Assembly (NCBI GenBank): GCA_964612675.1 | Contig: CAZTDD010000045.1 | Coordinates: 1-45,780 of the forward strand | Origin: CAZTDD01 sp964612675 | Lineage (GTDB): Bacteria; Hinthialibacterota; Hinthialibacteria; Hinthialibacterales; JAKPRU01 | Direction of reading: 5' to 3' | Length of the DNA: 45,780 bases | In this document: one piece after another, positions 1 to 8,696 of the stretch | Numbering within the stretch: position 1 is the first letter of the stretch | Layout: every line of letters starts with the position of its first letter | The notes under the pieces: generated by a model | Databases searched by the model: none | Told to the model about the DNA's origin: nothing | The model's input: only the letters and a program-made list of their open reading frames with translations | Program-made: the position numbers and the translations under genes

Positions 1-304
1 TCACCGTGTCGTAACGGATGGACGTCATGTGCGCATAGCGCCAATGGCCTGACAAAATCGACAGAAACAAGGTCCCCAATACATCCCGTCTCTCGGGAGC
101 GTTATTGCTCCGGTACGTTAGCGGGCAGTCCTCAACCCAGCGCTCATACAGATCCGCTGTCTTCAAAAAATCGATAAAAAACGGCAACTGTCCAAGCGGT
201 GTTACGGCCCCCTGCGAATCCCACTCCACACGCACTCGACCCACGTAGGTGTCCACTGGGACCGGACCCCCAGAGACCTGGGGCCAACTCCGATGAACAC
301 TCAC
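1..304 (-). CDS. DDE transposase, N-terminal part (cut by window edge)
   Basis: The minus strand is open from about 304 to the left edge of the window and translates to roughly 100 residues resembling the N-terminus of IS4-superfamily DDE transposases: a stretch VTPLGQLPFFIDFL, then ERWVEDCPL, NAPERRDVLGT and SGHWRYAHMTSIR. These spaced blocks are what I recognise; the catalytic DDE residues would lie beyond the window. GTG at 304 is the most likely start I can see, but the frame is open a little further up to a TGA. The element lies just beyond the 3' end of the CobN operon and may bound it. Family assignment within IS4 is from memory, not from a search. Confidence 0.65.
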   Translation of the reverse strand, partial: MSVHRSWPQVSGGPVPVDTYVGRVRVEWDSQGAVTPLGQLPFFIDFLKTADLYERWVEDCPLTYRSNNAPERRDVLGTLFLSILSGHWRYAHMTSIRYDTV

Positions 305-396
305 CCGTTGGGTGACCCACTTTGATCAAGTTTTGCGTATCCATGCCTCTCAACGTCAATCACTTGCGCTCAAATGACAACTCTCAACTGACGTTT

Positions 397-3300
397 TTAG
401 GTTTCTATGTACGACCTACAGATACCCGCAAGCCAACTGGAGATCAAGCATAGACAAACAATGCAATCAAAGAGATGAGACGAATTGTCCTGAAACGGAT
501 CACGTGGAGAGGCTGCATATTCATGCTCTTCCATAACATATCCCTGCACCGGTTGAGGTGCGTTGGCGTCGGCTTCATTTTCCTGCGGTCGATTCATTTC
601 TTGAATTTCTTGAGCCCGATGCCAGTTTTGTCGGTCTGCAATTCGCTTTGTTAGGGCTTCATCAATGGTCCTGCCGGTCGCGGTTTCCACGTTGTTTATC
701 CAGGCCGCCATGGTTTCAGGATCAAGCGAAGGAATTTGATCCGCTTTTTCGCGAATGAAATTTTGAAGATCAGGATTATCACAGGTGAGGTGATCGCAAG
801 CCACATCATGTTTCGCGACTTGTTCCACATAGATTTTCGTTAAATCGTCAACAATCTCCTGCGACGCATCCCAATAGCCTTTACGAATGACCTCAAGCAT
901 CCGTGAGGCGATTCCTTGCTTGGCATGAGGATTGTGCTCTTCGAAGAATTCATCGATTTGCAAGTCATAGCGGTCTTTCATCCAGACTTCGTAAAGTTCC
1001 GTCCATTTTGCGCCGTCAACAGCTTCAGGATAGACTACTTGCCATCCCCAAAGATATTCAGCGCCCGTCCAAATAAATCGAGCACCGGCGTATCCTTCGT
1101 CCATCATTTCTTGGGCAAAATCCGGATTGAGATACCGTGAACGGAACTCCTGTCCTAGAAAGCGTTCGAGTCTTTCTTGTTTTTCACGGCCCGGGGTGCG
1201 AAGATCGGTAACAAAGAAGGGTGGGCTTTCGCCGCCATCCACTGTGCGGACGCCCAAAGCGATACTGCCGCCGTATGAAAAGAAATCATCGTTATCCAGA
1301 AGGCCATAGATTTTGGATGCGCAGGTATGCGCAATTACCTCGGTTTCTCTTAAAGCGTCGCGGAACTCGCGTTCCATGGGGTCTCCCCAAATACCGCCAC
1401 CATAACCATGTCCCATACGGCGAATATAGTTGTTCCCGACCTGCTCTTCTCGATCCCAACTCCCGCTTGAAGCGGTCATCGCATGGATTTTGCTGTCGTG
1501 CTTTCCGGTTGGTTCCGCGAAAATACGAACCAGGCTGCGAGTTTCCGCCTGATCCTCGGGGATACCTTCTTCGATTAAATATTGTTTCAGTTCCTGCGCA
1601 TGTCGTCTGATAGGATTGTCATCGTCCGGGGCCGATGCCGCCAAGTTCACTGCCTGGTCGATCACCTCAAACAGCATTGGAAACGTATCACGGTATAAAC
1701 TAGTGGCATGAAATACAACATCCACGCGGGGCCGTCCCAGGTTTTCCCGGGGGATCAATTCCAAATCCTTGATCCGCCCACGATTGTCACGAACGGCTTT
1801 AACACCGAGTAACGCCAATCCCTGTGCTTCCTGCACTCCCATGTGGCGAATGGTTTCCACGCCCCACAATTGAAGTGCGATTTTTCGAGGATACTCGCCG
1901 TGCCGGGATAAGTGGTTTTGGATCAACTCTTCAGCTAGTTTCCCTCCAAGCTTTTCCGAACGTTCCGTGGGGATAATTCGTGGATCAAACGTATAGAAAT
2001 TCTTCCCCGTTGGAATCGCCTTGGGATTCAACACTGGATCGTTCCCGGCACCGGGTCTCACGTAGCCGCCATTCAAACCATGTGTCAAACTGCTTAGTTC
2101 TTGCGTTCCGCTACGGATCAGATCGTTGCGGTAGGCTTCCCGGTCGGACTCATCGTTGCCTTTCACAATCAGATCTGTAAAGTTTTCCAGTTTTTCTCCA
2201 TCGGGAGGGATTCCAAACGTATGCAATCCAAAAGGAACCGATTGAACACGAATCTGGTTGATATAATCTTCCAAGGTGGCGGCTCGGTCGGGAAATGGAG
2301 TTTCGTTTTTGACTTCTGCTTCCGACCATCCTCGATCTTGCAGGTCCAAATGAAGACCGCGTTTCACGACCTCCGCTTCGATGTCTTTCGCGATTTGTTT
2401 AGTCGATTGGGGATCCTTGCTTTGCGCGTTGCGCCATTCTTGAATCATATTCAACAAATTTTCCATCTCGGGAGGAAGACCACCTTCACCAAGCGCTGGA
2501 GTAAGATGATCGATGACCGTGGACATCCCCCGGCGTTTCGCAACAATTCCCTCTCCGACATCATCGACAATGTAAGGATAAAGGATGGGCAACGGTCCAG
2601 CGAGCACTTCACCGGGATCGCTTCCCGATAGACCGGATTCTTTGCCCGACATCCATTCATGGGTTCCGTGGGTTCCGGTGTGGATAACGGCATGGGCTTT
2701 GTATACATGTTGAAGCCACAGATACGCGGCGAGGTATTGATGATGGGGAGGTAGTTCTTGCGATTGATACAGCATGGCGAGATTCTGTGTTCTCGCCCGA
2801 TCAGGTTGAGGCATTAATACGATATTCCCCAGCCGAATCGTAGGAAGCACAAAATGGAGTTCGTCGTTGATTTCCTTCACCATGATATCCGCATCTTCAG
2901 GCGGCCCCCAAAAATCGATCAACGATTCCCGGAAATCCCCTGGCAGCTCAGCGAGCCATTTTTTGTATTGTGATACGGAAACGAGATCAATAGTCCCTGT
3001 TTGAATCAGGGCGTCCAGTTCTCCCGGCGCCCAATTGCCGATGTTTCTTCCCCGCTGCAAAATGAGTTTTTCGACGGCACGAGGATTGTCTAGATCCACG
3101 TCACTGACTCGGTAGCCTTCCTTACGCAAATGACGCAACATCACTGGAATACTGCGAACGACGTTCAAATAGCTCGCGCCGACATTCTGTTTTCCGGGAG
3201 GGTAATTCCAATACAAAATCCCGATGCGTCGGTTTTCGGGAGGTGTTCTTTGAACGCGGATCCATTTGTTGGCCCGGGCTACCGCCCTTCCAACTCGCTC

Positions 3301-4380
3301 AGGAATCGCTATGTATGAAATATTGCTGCGGCGGTTATCGACACCACCGACGACATTGGGCGGCGAAAGGCCCGCCAATTCAGGAACGGCAAGTTGAAAC
3401 GCCACTTCTGAAGTCGTTAATCCCTGAGTTGAGCGTTTCCATTCTTCCACCGTTCTGCCATATACTTGTATGCCATTGATGACGGGAACGTCGAGTTTGC
3501 TCAATGTGTCGACAGCTCCATCATCGGTAAACTTAAAATGCAATGAGAGAACCGCATTAACACGGCTCTTCCCCGTTTCATCTATTAGGAAGTCTTGTAC
3601 CGCCCGGCTGCCTTTGCTGGCGAAGAGAATGACCGGTTGCAATCCCTGATGAGATATCTCTTGAGCGATTGCGCGAGGGATCGCAATATTTTCGCGGCGA
3701 ACCCGTGTGGCGTATTCCAAGACGGCGACTTTCGGAATATCAGGATTGGGCCGAATACTCTCTTCCCATTCATCCCATGATTCCGCGATTTGGAAACCGA
3801 ATTCATGAGGAATAATCATCCCCTGCTTAAGGCTGGCCGCAGGTGGTTTTACCTCCAACTTAACAAAACCAAATTGCGTTCGGAGCAAATAGGCGATCAT
3901 TTCCTTGATTTGACTGGGGGCACCGTTGTCCCAATACTGCTCGAGAAGATCGTCGCGATTCATGTCGAATGATCGAACTTTCTCTTCCGTCAAGCCGGGC
4001 CCCAAAGAAGCGATGGCGAAACGCTTATAGGGATATGATGAAAAATCGTCCGAGGATCGATAACAGTTGAGTGCTTCTTCATGCTGCGCGAACCAATGAG
4101 AATCGATCACCTCGGCAATCAGCATATCATGGGGCGGAAGCGGTTGATCGAGAATTGAAGTGGAAGGCGCGCGAAGGCGAAACTCGATACGATTCGCCGT
4201 CTCTGGATGCTCCTTGTAAAGAAGATCAATGGCTTTGGTGATCAGCTCAGCGGCGGGATTGGAAGTGAGAAACAAGATGCGTGCACGCGTACCGGGTACG
4301 TTCTTTTCCTGAAAAAGAAGTATGAAGAACGCGGCGAAAAAAAGGAGGGCGAAAACACTACCGACGATAGAGCGCTTCAT
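397..4380 (-). CDS. cobN: Membrane-anchored CobN-like (HmuS-like) chelatase
   Basis: A 1327-residue protein of the CobN/BchH/ChlH chelatase large-subunit family. The family core is clear in the middle of the protein (THGTHEWMSGKESGLSGSD, followed by PYIVDDVGEG), and length matches CobN. Unusually, it begins with a signal-anchor helix (residues about 5-24) and ends with a second hydrophobic helix (last 25 residues), so the catalytic body is probably held at the membrane and may face the periplasm. Its start overlaps the DUF2149 stop by ATGA, and an ExbB-like channel precedes that. No AAA (CobS-type) or VWA (CobT-type) chelatase partners are present. The same trio occurs in the hmu haem loci of Bacteroidetes, where HmuS is CobN-like and implicated in anaerobic haem demetallation. 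I therefore infer tetrapyrrole processing (corrinoid or haem), not necessarily cobalt insertion. Confidence 0.85.
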   Translation of the reverse strand: MKRSIVGSVFALLFFAAFFILLFQEKNVPGTRARILFLTSNPAAELITKAIDLLYKEHPETANRIEFRLRAPSTSILDQPLPPHDMLIAEVIDSHWFAQHEEALNCYRSSDDFSSYPYKRFAIASLGPGLTEEKVRSFDMNRDDLLEQYWDNGAPSQIKEMIAYLLRTQFGFVKLEVKPPAASLKQGMIIPHEFGFQIAESWDEWEESIRPNPDIPKVAVLEYATRVRRENIAIPRAIAQEISHQGLQPVILFASKGSRAVQDFLIDETGKSRVNAVLSLHFKFTDDGAVDTLSKLDVPVINGIQVYGRTVEEWKRSTQGLTTSEVAFQLAVPELAGLSPPNVVGGVDNRRSNISYIAIPERVGRAVARANKWIRVQRTPPENRRIGILYWNYPPGKQNVGASYLNVVRSIPVMLRHLRKEGYRVSDVDLDNPRAVEKLILQRGRNIGNWAPGELDALIQTGTIDLVSVSQYKKWLAELPGDFRESLIDFWGPPEDADIMVKEINDELHFVLPTIRLGNIVLMPQPDRARTQNLAMLYQSQELPPHHQYLAAYLWLQHVYKAHAVIHTGTHGTHEWMSGKESGLSGSDPGEVLAGPLPILYPYIVDDVGEGIVAKRRGMSTVIDHLTPALGEGGLPPEMENLLNMIQEWRNAQSKDPQSTKQIAKDIEAEVVKRGLHLDLQDRGWSEAEVKNETPFPDRAATLEDYINQIRVQSVPFGLHTFGIPPDGEKLENFTDLIVKGNDESDREAYRNDLIRSGTQELSSLTHGLNGGYVRPGAGNDPVLNPKAIPTGKNFYTFDPRIIPTERSEKLGGKLAEELIQNHLSRHGEYPRKIALQLWGVETIRHMGVQEAQGLALLGVKAVRDNRGRIKDLELIPRENLGRPRVDVVFHATSLYRDTFPMLFEVIDQAVNLAASAPDDDNPIRRHAQELKQYLIEEGIPEDQAETRSLVRIFAEPTGKHDSKIHAMTASSGSWDREEQVGNNYIRRMGHGYGGGIWGDPMEREFRDALRETEVIAHTCASKIYGLLDNDDFFSYGGSIALGVRTVDGGESPPFFVTDLRTPGREKQERLERFLGQEFRSRYLNPDFAQEMMDEGYAGARFIWTGAEYLWGWQVVYPEAVDGAKWTELYEVWMKDRYDLQIDEFFEEHNPHAKQGIASRMLEVIRKGYWDASQEIVDDLTKIYVEQVAKHDVACDHLTCDNPDLQNFIREKADQIPSLDPETMAAWINNVETATGRTIDEALTKRIADRQNWHRAQEIQEMNRPQENEADANAPQPVQGYVMEEHEYAASPRDPFQDNSSHLFDCIVCLCLISSWLAGICRSYIET

Positions 4381-4733
4381 GGGATTTCTTCACTGTCCGG
4401 GACATAGACAACAGTGCCGTCTTCCAACCGGTAAGCGGTGCCCAGACGAATTCCATCACCGCTGCCAACTTGCTTCGTCAGTCTGCGAATGGTTGTCTTC
4501 TTGCCGTCCCGCACCGTGATTTCCAAACCATCTTCCCGTTCAGTTGTAATGGTAACCTTGGAATCCGGTTTGAACATATCGATGAGGTTTAGCGCACTGA
4601 TGAGCGAAACCATAAAGCCCAGCGCAAATACGATTCCGATATCAAACAAGTTGGCCAATCCGGAAAGAGGATCGTCATCACGTGAATTGCTGCTCAACAG
4701 TCCCAGTCCAGGGTGAGGATCTTTCGATTTCAT
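4377..4733 (-). CDS. DUF2149 family protein (ExbD-like topology)
   Basis: A 118-residue protein with a short charged N-terminus containing DDDPLSGLANLFD, one transmembrane helix at about residues 30-47 (IGIVFALGFMVSLISAL), and a soluble C-terminal part rich in beta-forming residues. This matches DUF2149, a family found next to CobN-like chelatases and MotA/TolQ/ExbB channels. One helix plus an extracytoplasmic domain is the ExbD/TolR arrangement, so I infer that it is the ExbD-like partner transmitting proton-motive force from the upstream channel to the chelatase. It overlaps both neighbours by 4 bases (ATGA at each junction), so the three proteins are probably made in fixed ratio. Confidence 0.8.
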   Translation of the reverse strand: MKSKDPHPGLGLLSSNSRDDDPLSGLANLFDIGIVFALGFMVSLISALNLIDMFKPDSKVTITTEREDGLEITVRDGKKTTIRRLTKQVGSGDGIRLGTAYRLEDGTVVYVPDSEEIP

Positions 4734-5278
4734 TCTGTCGTGTCCAGACTATGCCGGATTTCAGCCAGATCCATGCGGTACCAGCGTTCGAGCGTGGTGG
4801 CAACAATCCAGGCAATGCTGCCGGCCACGAGTCCCAGCACCGTCGTGCCAAAGGCGAGAATCAAGCGTTGAGATAGAATCTGAAGGTCATTGGCGGCCAA
4901 GGCGGTCAATGCACTTCCGAGGGGAATCAGCGTTCCTGCAAGTCCCAACGCAGGACCCAAGCGCACCCAGATTCTCGCCGTATCAACCCGCCTGCCGAGT
5001 TCGGCTTCGGTACGGTCCAGCAACAGCCAAACATCGGCGGAAGCATCAAGCGTGGATTGTCTTTTCCACTCGAGAAATCCTTGACGGCGTTTCATCCCGT
5101 CCACCGGCTCATTGAGATTCCGCACGGCCACCGCCGTTCCACGACGCTGTAGGGATTCGCTACACAAATTGCCCAGTAAATAAAGCGTATGCGCCATTCC
5201 AAACAACAAGGAAATAACTACGGGCCATAATAGTAAATTGATCAGGAGATAAACGGTTTGTTGTAATTGTTCAATCAT
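4730..5278 (-). CDS. MotA/TolQ/ExbB proton channel family protein
   Basis: About 182 residues from ATG 5278, or 192 from GTG 5308. It has an N-terminal membrane helix (LLINLLLWPVVISLLFG), a cytoplasmic helical segment, and a C-terminal helix pair containing IWVRLGPALGLAGTLIPLG and AFGTTVLGLVAGSIAWIV, the conserved core of the MotA/TolQ/ExbB channel family. It should form a proton-conducting inner-membrane complex with the DUF2149 protein encoded immediately downstream (4-base overlap). I prefer ATG 5278 because homologues have a short N-terminus, but ribosome-binding sequences are mediocre for both starts. No TonB gene is seen, so the energised partner is probably the CobN-like protein. Confidence 0.8.
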   Translation of the reverse strand: MIEQLQQTVYLLINLLLWPVVISLLFGMAHTLYLLGNLCSESLQRRGTAVAVRNLNEPVDGMKRRQGFLEWKRQSTLDASADVWLLLDRTEAELGRRVDTARIWVRLGPALGLAGTLIPLGSALTALAANDLQILSQRLILAFGTTVLGLVAGSIAWIVATTLERWYRMDLAEIRHSLDTTE

Positions 5279-5345
5279 CGTCCTGGTAAACGGGCGGATA
5301 TCGGACACGTATCCGCCCTGGTTTATCGTGGTAATACTTTCTCCA

Positions 5346-6674
5346 TTATTGTAACAACATCCATTCCCGGATTGAAGTATCGCTTTGGGAAAGTAACATC
5401 ATCAAATTGGTTCTTCCTTCAACACTGCTTTCCCATAGGATCGCGACTCGACCATCCGCGCCGACAGCAACGCCGGGTCGTTCATCAACATTGAAATCAT
5501 CCGTCGTCAGTTGTGTGATTGCGGATAGGGTTTCGGTATTGGAATCATAAACGCGCAAATAAATATCCCCCTCACCAGTACGGTAATCCGTCCATACAAT
5601 GTAAACCAAACCACCGGGACCGGCCGCCACGTCTGCCAGTGCAATCTCATCCGGAAAGTCATTCTCCGTGATCGGGATCGGATCGCTGAATGAATCCGAA
5701 GCGGAAGATCCGGACGCTAAATGGATGTTGGGTATATCGTCGGTCAAATCCGTCCAGACAACCCAAAGTGTATCGTATTGATCGATCGTCATCTTCCCGG
5801 GATCAGTTGATGTGGTCCCTTTTTCACCGCCGATTTGCTGGCGTTGAGTGATCGTACTATTGTTCAAATCTTCAATGACACCGTAATACAGTCGTTCGTT
5901 CATGTAATAGAATCCCTGCATATCCGTAGCGGTCCAAATGACATGCAGACGATCTTGGCTGTCAAAAGCAATTTGAGGCAGCAGCACCCCTTCACCATCT
6001 TGGCTAATCCCTGAAATCTTCTTTGCCGTAAAATCATTGGCATTGGTAAACATTTGATCTTCACTCGAAACGGAAAGAAGTAAAGCGGGAAGAGAACTCT
6101 CCATGAAGTCATACCATACTATTGCGATACGTCCATTTTCACCGACATCCATCTTAGGACGCCATGAATTTCCATCATGCTCGGATATCCGGATCTCATC
6201 GGTGTCAAACTGCCCATTGGGCGAAAGCCGCCGGTAATACAATTCAACATTGTTCAAGCCGGTCGTGTTTGTGCTGTTCCGGTAATCATGCCAAGCAAAA
6301 TGAACAGTCTGATCGTCTTCAACATACAACACCGGTTCTCCCCCTGTGCTAAAGGGAATCCCTTCTCCCACATCGGAACGAATTGCGATTGCTTCACTCC
6401 ATTGGCTGTCTCGATAGATTTGATAAAGCATCAGACCGGGATTCCCCAGTCCCGTTCCTTCCGTGTTTTTTTCTGTATAGACCAAATGAAGGTTGCCTTG
6501 ATTATCAAACATGAACGAACCTTTGGGACTGCGAGGCAGGACGGATTCGCGGTCGGTATCTGTAATCTGTATTGTCTCCTCAAAATCCGGTATCAAGGAT
6601 TGCGCCGCTGTATCGCCGGCGACAAACACAAACAAAGAGAAGTTAAACAAGGCTGCAACAGCACTATTTTTCAT
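5346..6674 (-). CDS. Secreted seven-repeat beta-propeller protein 1
   Basis: A 442-residue protein with a signal peptide (cleavage probably after AAQS, about residue 25) and seven repeats of about 50-60 residues, each carrying the pattern hydrophobic-D-G-x-(L/V)-H-hydrophobic-V-W-(H/T/Y)-D (for example GNLHLVYTE, TVHFAWHDYRNST, RIAIVWYDF, RLHVIWTA, TLWVVWTD, LVYIVWTDYRTG, RVAILWESS). This predicts a seven-bladed propeller. There are no Asp-boxes or sialidase catalytic residues, so exo-sialidase labels would be misleading. Two paralogues (13958-15289 and 17881-19173) sit in riboswitch-controlled corrinoid operons. Start is ATG 6674 with AAGGAG overlapping the stop region of the prepilin gene. 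In Bacteroides the surface lipoprotein BtuG is a seven-bladed propeller that binds B12 very tightly; an analogous binding role is my inference. Confidence 0.75.
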   Translation of the reverse strand: MKNSAVAALFNFSLFVFVAGDTAAQSLIPDFEETIQITDTDRESVLPRSPKGSFMFDNQGNLHLVYTEKNTEGTGLGNPGLMLYQIYRDSQWSEAIAIRSDVGEGIPFSTGGEPVLYVEDDQTVHFAWHDYRNSTNTTGLNNVELYYRRLSPNGQFDTDEIRISEHDGNSWRPKMDVGENGRIAIVWYDFMESSLPALLLSVSSEDQMFTNANDFTAKKISGISQDGEGVLLPQIAFDSQDRLHVIWTATDMQGFYYMNERLYYGVIEDLNNSTITQRQQIGGEKGTTSTDPGKMTIDQYDTLWVVWTDLTDDIPNIHLASGSSASDSFSDPIPITENDFPDEIALADVAAGPGGLVYIVWTDYRTGEGDIYLRVYDSNTETLSAITQLTTDDFNVDERPGVAVGADGRVAILWESSVEGRTNLMMLLSQSDTSIREWMLLQ

Positions 6675-6678
6675 CCTA

Positions 6679-7389
6679 TTATCTCCTTTTCAATTGAACC
6701 GCTCGTTCGCGGATATTTCCATTTATTGTGATTTCGTATTCTCCAAAATGGGCTAAATCGGTTCTTTCTTCGTCGATCTTTATTCGGTGGGGAAAGCGGA
6801 TGTCACGGTCCCGGTGAAATTTTCCGACATCAACATGCATGCAGCGAACAAGCCAGACATCATCGTCGTTGTTGTCAACATTGGATAATCCAATGGACCC
6901 GCTTTTGTGGTCCGGACCGCCGGTGTCCAGCGCCGCGCGGTTATAGGCATAACGCAAAAAGAACCATTGCGGAACTTTTTTGCCGGAAAAAGAGGAAGCG
7001 CTGCAATTAGAATAGGCGTCGATATAGTGGCGGTTTTGCCGTTTTAGTGCCGGACAATAAAGACAGGACTCCGAGCAATATCCCAGTTCGGCTAAAGACA
7101 TGGGGACGCCGGTCCAATAACCGTTCGCAGCCGGTCCACATCCCCATGCGGTAGATTCGGGACGGGACACCGTATCGGCGACGCCGTCCGCCAAAGGAAA
7201 GCGATTGTAATCCAACCGATATGCATGCATGGCAACGAACAGAGAGTGCAAATTTTCTTTACATGCTGCATCATCCGCGCGGCGAAGCGCGTCGAGCATG
7301 TTGGCTACCACAATAACAGCCAATACCCCAATGATGGCTATCACGATGAGAAGCTCAATCAATGTGAATCCTTTTGGGAAGAAAGACAT
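6679..7389 (-). CDS. Type IV prepilin-like / type II secretion pseudopilin 1
   Basis: From ATG 7389 (MSFFPKGFTLIELLIVIAII) this is a 236-residue protein with a short basic leader, a G-F-T-L-I-E prepilin peptidase site and a hydrophobic N-terminal helix, the class III signal of prepilins and pseudopilins. The C-terminal globular domain has about six cysteines and the conserved strings ANGYWTG, VPQWFFLRYAYNRAA and IRERAVQL, all shared with the paralogue at 15304-16017. An upstream in-frame start at 7542 is rejected because it would bury the prepilin leader. The gene is followed after 4 bases by the propeller gene, and the same pair recurs in the corrinoid island. No assembly ATPase or secretin is encoded here, so it must use machinery made elsewhere. 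Role in the corrinoid/tetrapyrrole module is inferred from context. Confidence 0.8.
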   Translation of the reverse strand: MSFFPKGFTLIELLIVIAIIGVLAVIVVANMLDALRRADDAACKENLHSLFVAMHAYRLDYNRFPLADGVADTVSRPESTAWGCGPAANGYWTGVPMSLAELGYCSESCLYCPALKRQNRHYIDAYSNCSASSFSGKKVPQWFFLRYAYNRAALDTGGPDHKSGSIGLSNVDNNDDDVWLVRCMHVDVGKFHRDRDIRFPHRIKIDEERTDLAHFGEYEITINGNIRERAVQLKRR

Positions 7390-7460
7390 TCTCGATCTCG
7401 ATCGTGGTACGAATTTGAATATCGTAGCACGATACTGCTGGACTTCGAAGTATCTGTCAA
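7390..7460 (-). promoter_or_regulatory. Possible promoter and operator of the pilin-propeller-CobN operon
   Basis: On the minus strand a TTGACA hexamer (7460-7455) lies upstream of a perfect 6-bp inverted repeat TATCGT-agc-ACGATA at 7434-7420. The TATCGT half-site could serve as a poor -10 at 20-base spacing, or CAGTAT at 17. The palindrome would then overlap the -10 region, as a repressor operator would. No cobalamin riboswitch is present ahead of this operon, in contrast to the two operons of the corrinoid island. Weak call based on sequence pattern only. Confidence 0.3.
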
Positions 7461-7499
7461 GGATGCTCAAGGATGCGGACAGGGATAAAACGTTTTTGT

Positions 7500-8049
7500 A
7501 TGCAATCGCGTATAAGACATGGAAATCCTTGTGATGAAGCAAGTCTGATGTAGAGCAGACCGCCTATCGTGAGCGAGCGGGCTGCCGCTATTGTGGCAAG
7601 TGTGATGGGCATTCTCCGCCCATTCCCTCGGATCTCCAAGAAACACCGGTGAACCTGGGCTGCCAATCCGATTATGTAGCGCACCTCTGCTATAAATGTT
7701 ATAACCAATTTCCTAACATTGTCGCATTTCTTCAGTTCACTTTCCGGACATCCCGTGGCCAGTTCAATTTCCCGTAAAGGCACACCCGACATCCGACCCC
7801 ACAGTAAAGTCGGCAATGTGGCAATAGCCTGACGGACAACATCTTCCGAGTTTTTTATATGTTTATAAGGTCGAATTTCGTTCGATAGCTGCCCAGCTCT
7901 TTCAGACCGTCCTGGAGCATCCCGAATCCCCTGACGGTGAAATACGCTGTGGCGACGTCGAGCGATCTCCCCTTGTATTCGGCGAGAAGGCTTCTAAGGA
8001 CATCTACGAGGAGGTGGTCTTCGTTGTCGATGACATAGGGGATTCTCAT
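7500..8049 (-). pseudogene. Relic of a PLD-domain helicase (N- and C-terminal ends joined by deletion)
   Basis: ATG 8049 opens a frame whose first 57 residues (MRIPYVIDNEDHLLVDVLRS, then SLDVATAYFTVRGFGMLQDG and LKELGSY) look like the start of large helicases with an N-terminal phospholipase-D-like domain. The frame then stops at 7855. In a second minus-strand frame from about 7870 down to about 7500 there is an uninterrupted segment (PLREIELATGCPESELKK, RYIIGLAAQVHRCFLEIRG, MPITLATIAAAR) resembling the extreme C-terminus of DEAD/DEAH helicases. Order and strand fit one gene that lost its whole middle. No functional product is expected. The N-terminal match is moderate; the C-terminal match is tentative. 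Confidence 0.45.
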
Positions 8050-8107
8050 GTTGCTTTTCCGCTTCCGTATAGTTGTATCCCCCGCTGCGACGGGAGTGAG
8101 CCAAACG

Positions 8108-8305
8108 TCACTCGGCGACGGCGTACTCGACGGATCTGGGGTTCTCCATCCGTTTGGAGGCGTCGAGGACTTCCATGCCGACGACGTTCCCTTCATTGTC
8201 GTAGTCGAGAATCACGCCGGGTTTGGTTTCCTCACTTTCCTCGATCTCTGTATTACTGAACAAGATGCGCAGTACATCCACTTCCGGGTCGTAAGTGACT
8301 TTCAT
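8108..8305 (-). CDS. DUF2283 family small protein
   Basis: A 65-residue protein from ATG 8305 (MKVTYDPEVDVLRILFSNTE), matching DUF2283: a short beta-rich fold containing D-x-E-x-D-V-L, PGVILDYDNEGNVVGMEVLDAS. Its start overlaps the stop of the DUF4258 gene by ATGA (8302-8305), which decides the start over an upstream TTG at 8317. DUF2283 proteins commonly sit next to DUF4258 proteins in pairs arranged like toxin-antitoxin modules; the antitoxin role is an inference from this arrangement. Confidence 0.75.
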   Translation of the reverse strand: MKVTYDPEVDVLRILFSNTEIEESEETKPGVILDYDNEGNVVGMEVLDASKRMENPRSVEYAVAE

Positions 8306-8562
8306 GTCGTGCTCCAATACTTGCCGATCTTACTGGTTCGATACACTGTAACGACTACCGCAGGGCTGACGTTATCATCCACGATGGCTCTTACCAGGAA
8401 TAGTTTACCACCGCCAAAATCGAACTGGGACTGATAGATTTTCTTGTCACCCCTCGTCGGGAGAACCTGCTGCGGCTGCCGCAAGACAGAATCCAGCAGC
8501 GAGCGAGGAATTCTCCGCAGATTTAGTTCTTTTTCCGCATGACGTGACAAACGGAAGTTCAT
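8302..8562 (-). CDS. DUF4258 family small protein (toxin-like)
   Basis: An 86-residue protein beginning MNFRLSRHAEKELNLRRIPR, the typical DUF4258 opening (S-x-H-A-x-x-x-x-x-x-R-x-I). It continues with LLDSVLRQPQQVLPTRGDKK and YQSQFDFGGGKLFLVRAIVD, ending in VVTVYRTSKIGKYW, which matches the RelE-like fold proposed for this family. It is translationally coupled to the DUF2283 gene downstream. The pair probably acts as a toxin-antitoxin-like unit, though activity for DUF4258 is not generally demonstrated. It lies among gene relics, consistent with an accessory locus. Confidence 0.75.
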   Translation of the reverse strand: MNFRLSRHAEKELNLRRIPRSLLDSVLRQPQQVLPTRGDKKIYQSQFDFGGGKLFLVRAIVDDNVSPAVVVTVYRTSKIGKYWSTT

Positions 8563-8696
8563 CGCTTAATCCTGCGAATCATGGTTCAGCTATTCTCAGT
8601 CGGCCTGCAGAGATTAGACATCAGCCCGTTAATTCCCAATCTCACGCGACCCTGTCCGTCTCGGGACCGACTGCTTTGTTGTGTAGGTTCGATGGT

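Noticed and set aside
2101..2631. Long plus-strand open frames inside the CobN gene and other large genes
   Set aside because: They lie antisense to clear, motif-bearing genes, lack ribosome-binding sites and show no family resemblance.
397..4380. Canonical aerobic cobaltochelatase CobNST
   Set aside because: The partner AAA and VWA subunits are absent; the cobS and cobT genes here are nucleotide-loop enzymes. Membrane helices and ExbB/DUF2149 partners point elsewhere.
7560..7760. Plus-strand cysteine-rich stretch (CRYCGKC) as a ferredoxin-like gene
   Set aside because: No start codon or ribosome-binding site, proline-rich spacing unlike 4Fe-4S domains, and it lies antisense to the helicase relic.
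6700..7900. A third cobalamin riboswitch ahead of the CobN operon
   Set aside because: No GCCACTG box or aptamer-like blocks were found on the minus strand upstream of 7389.
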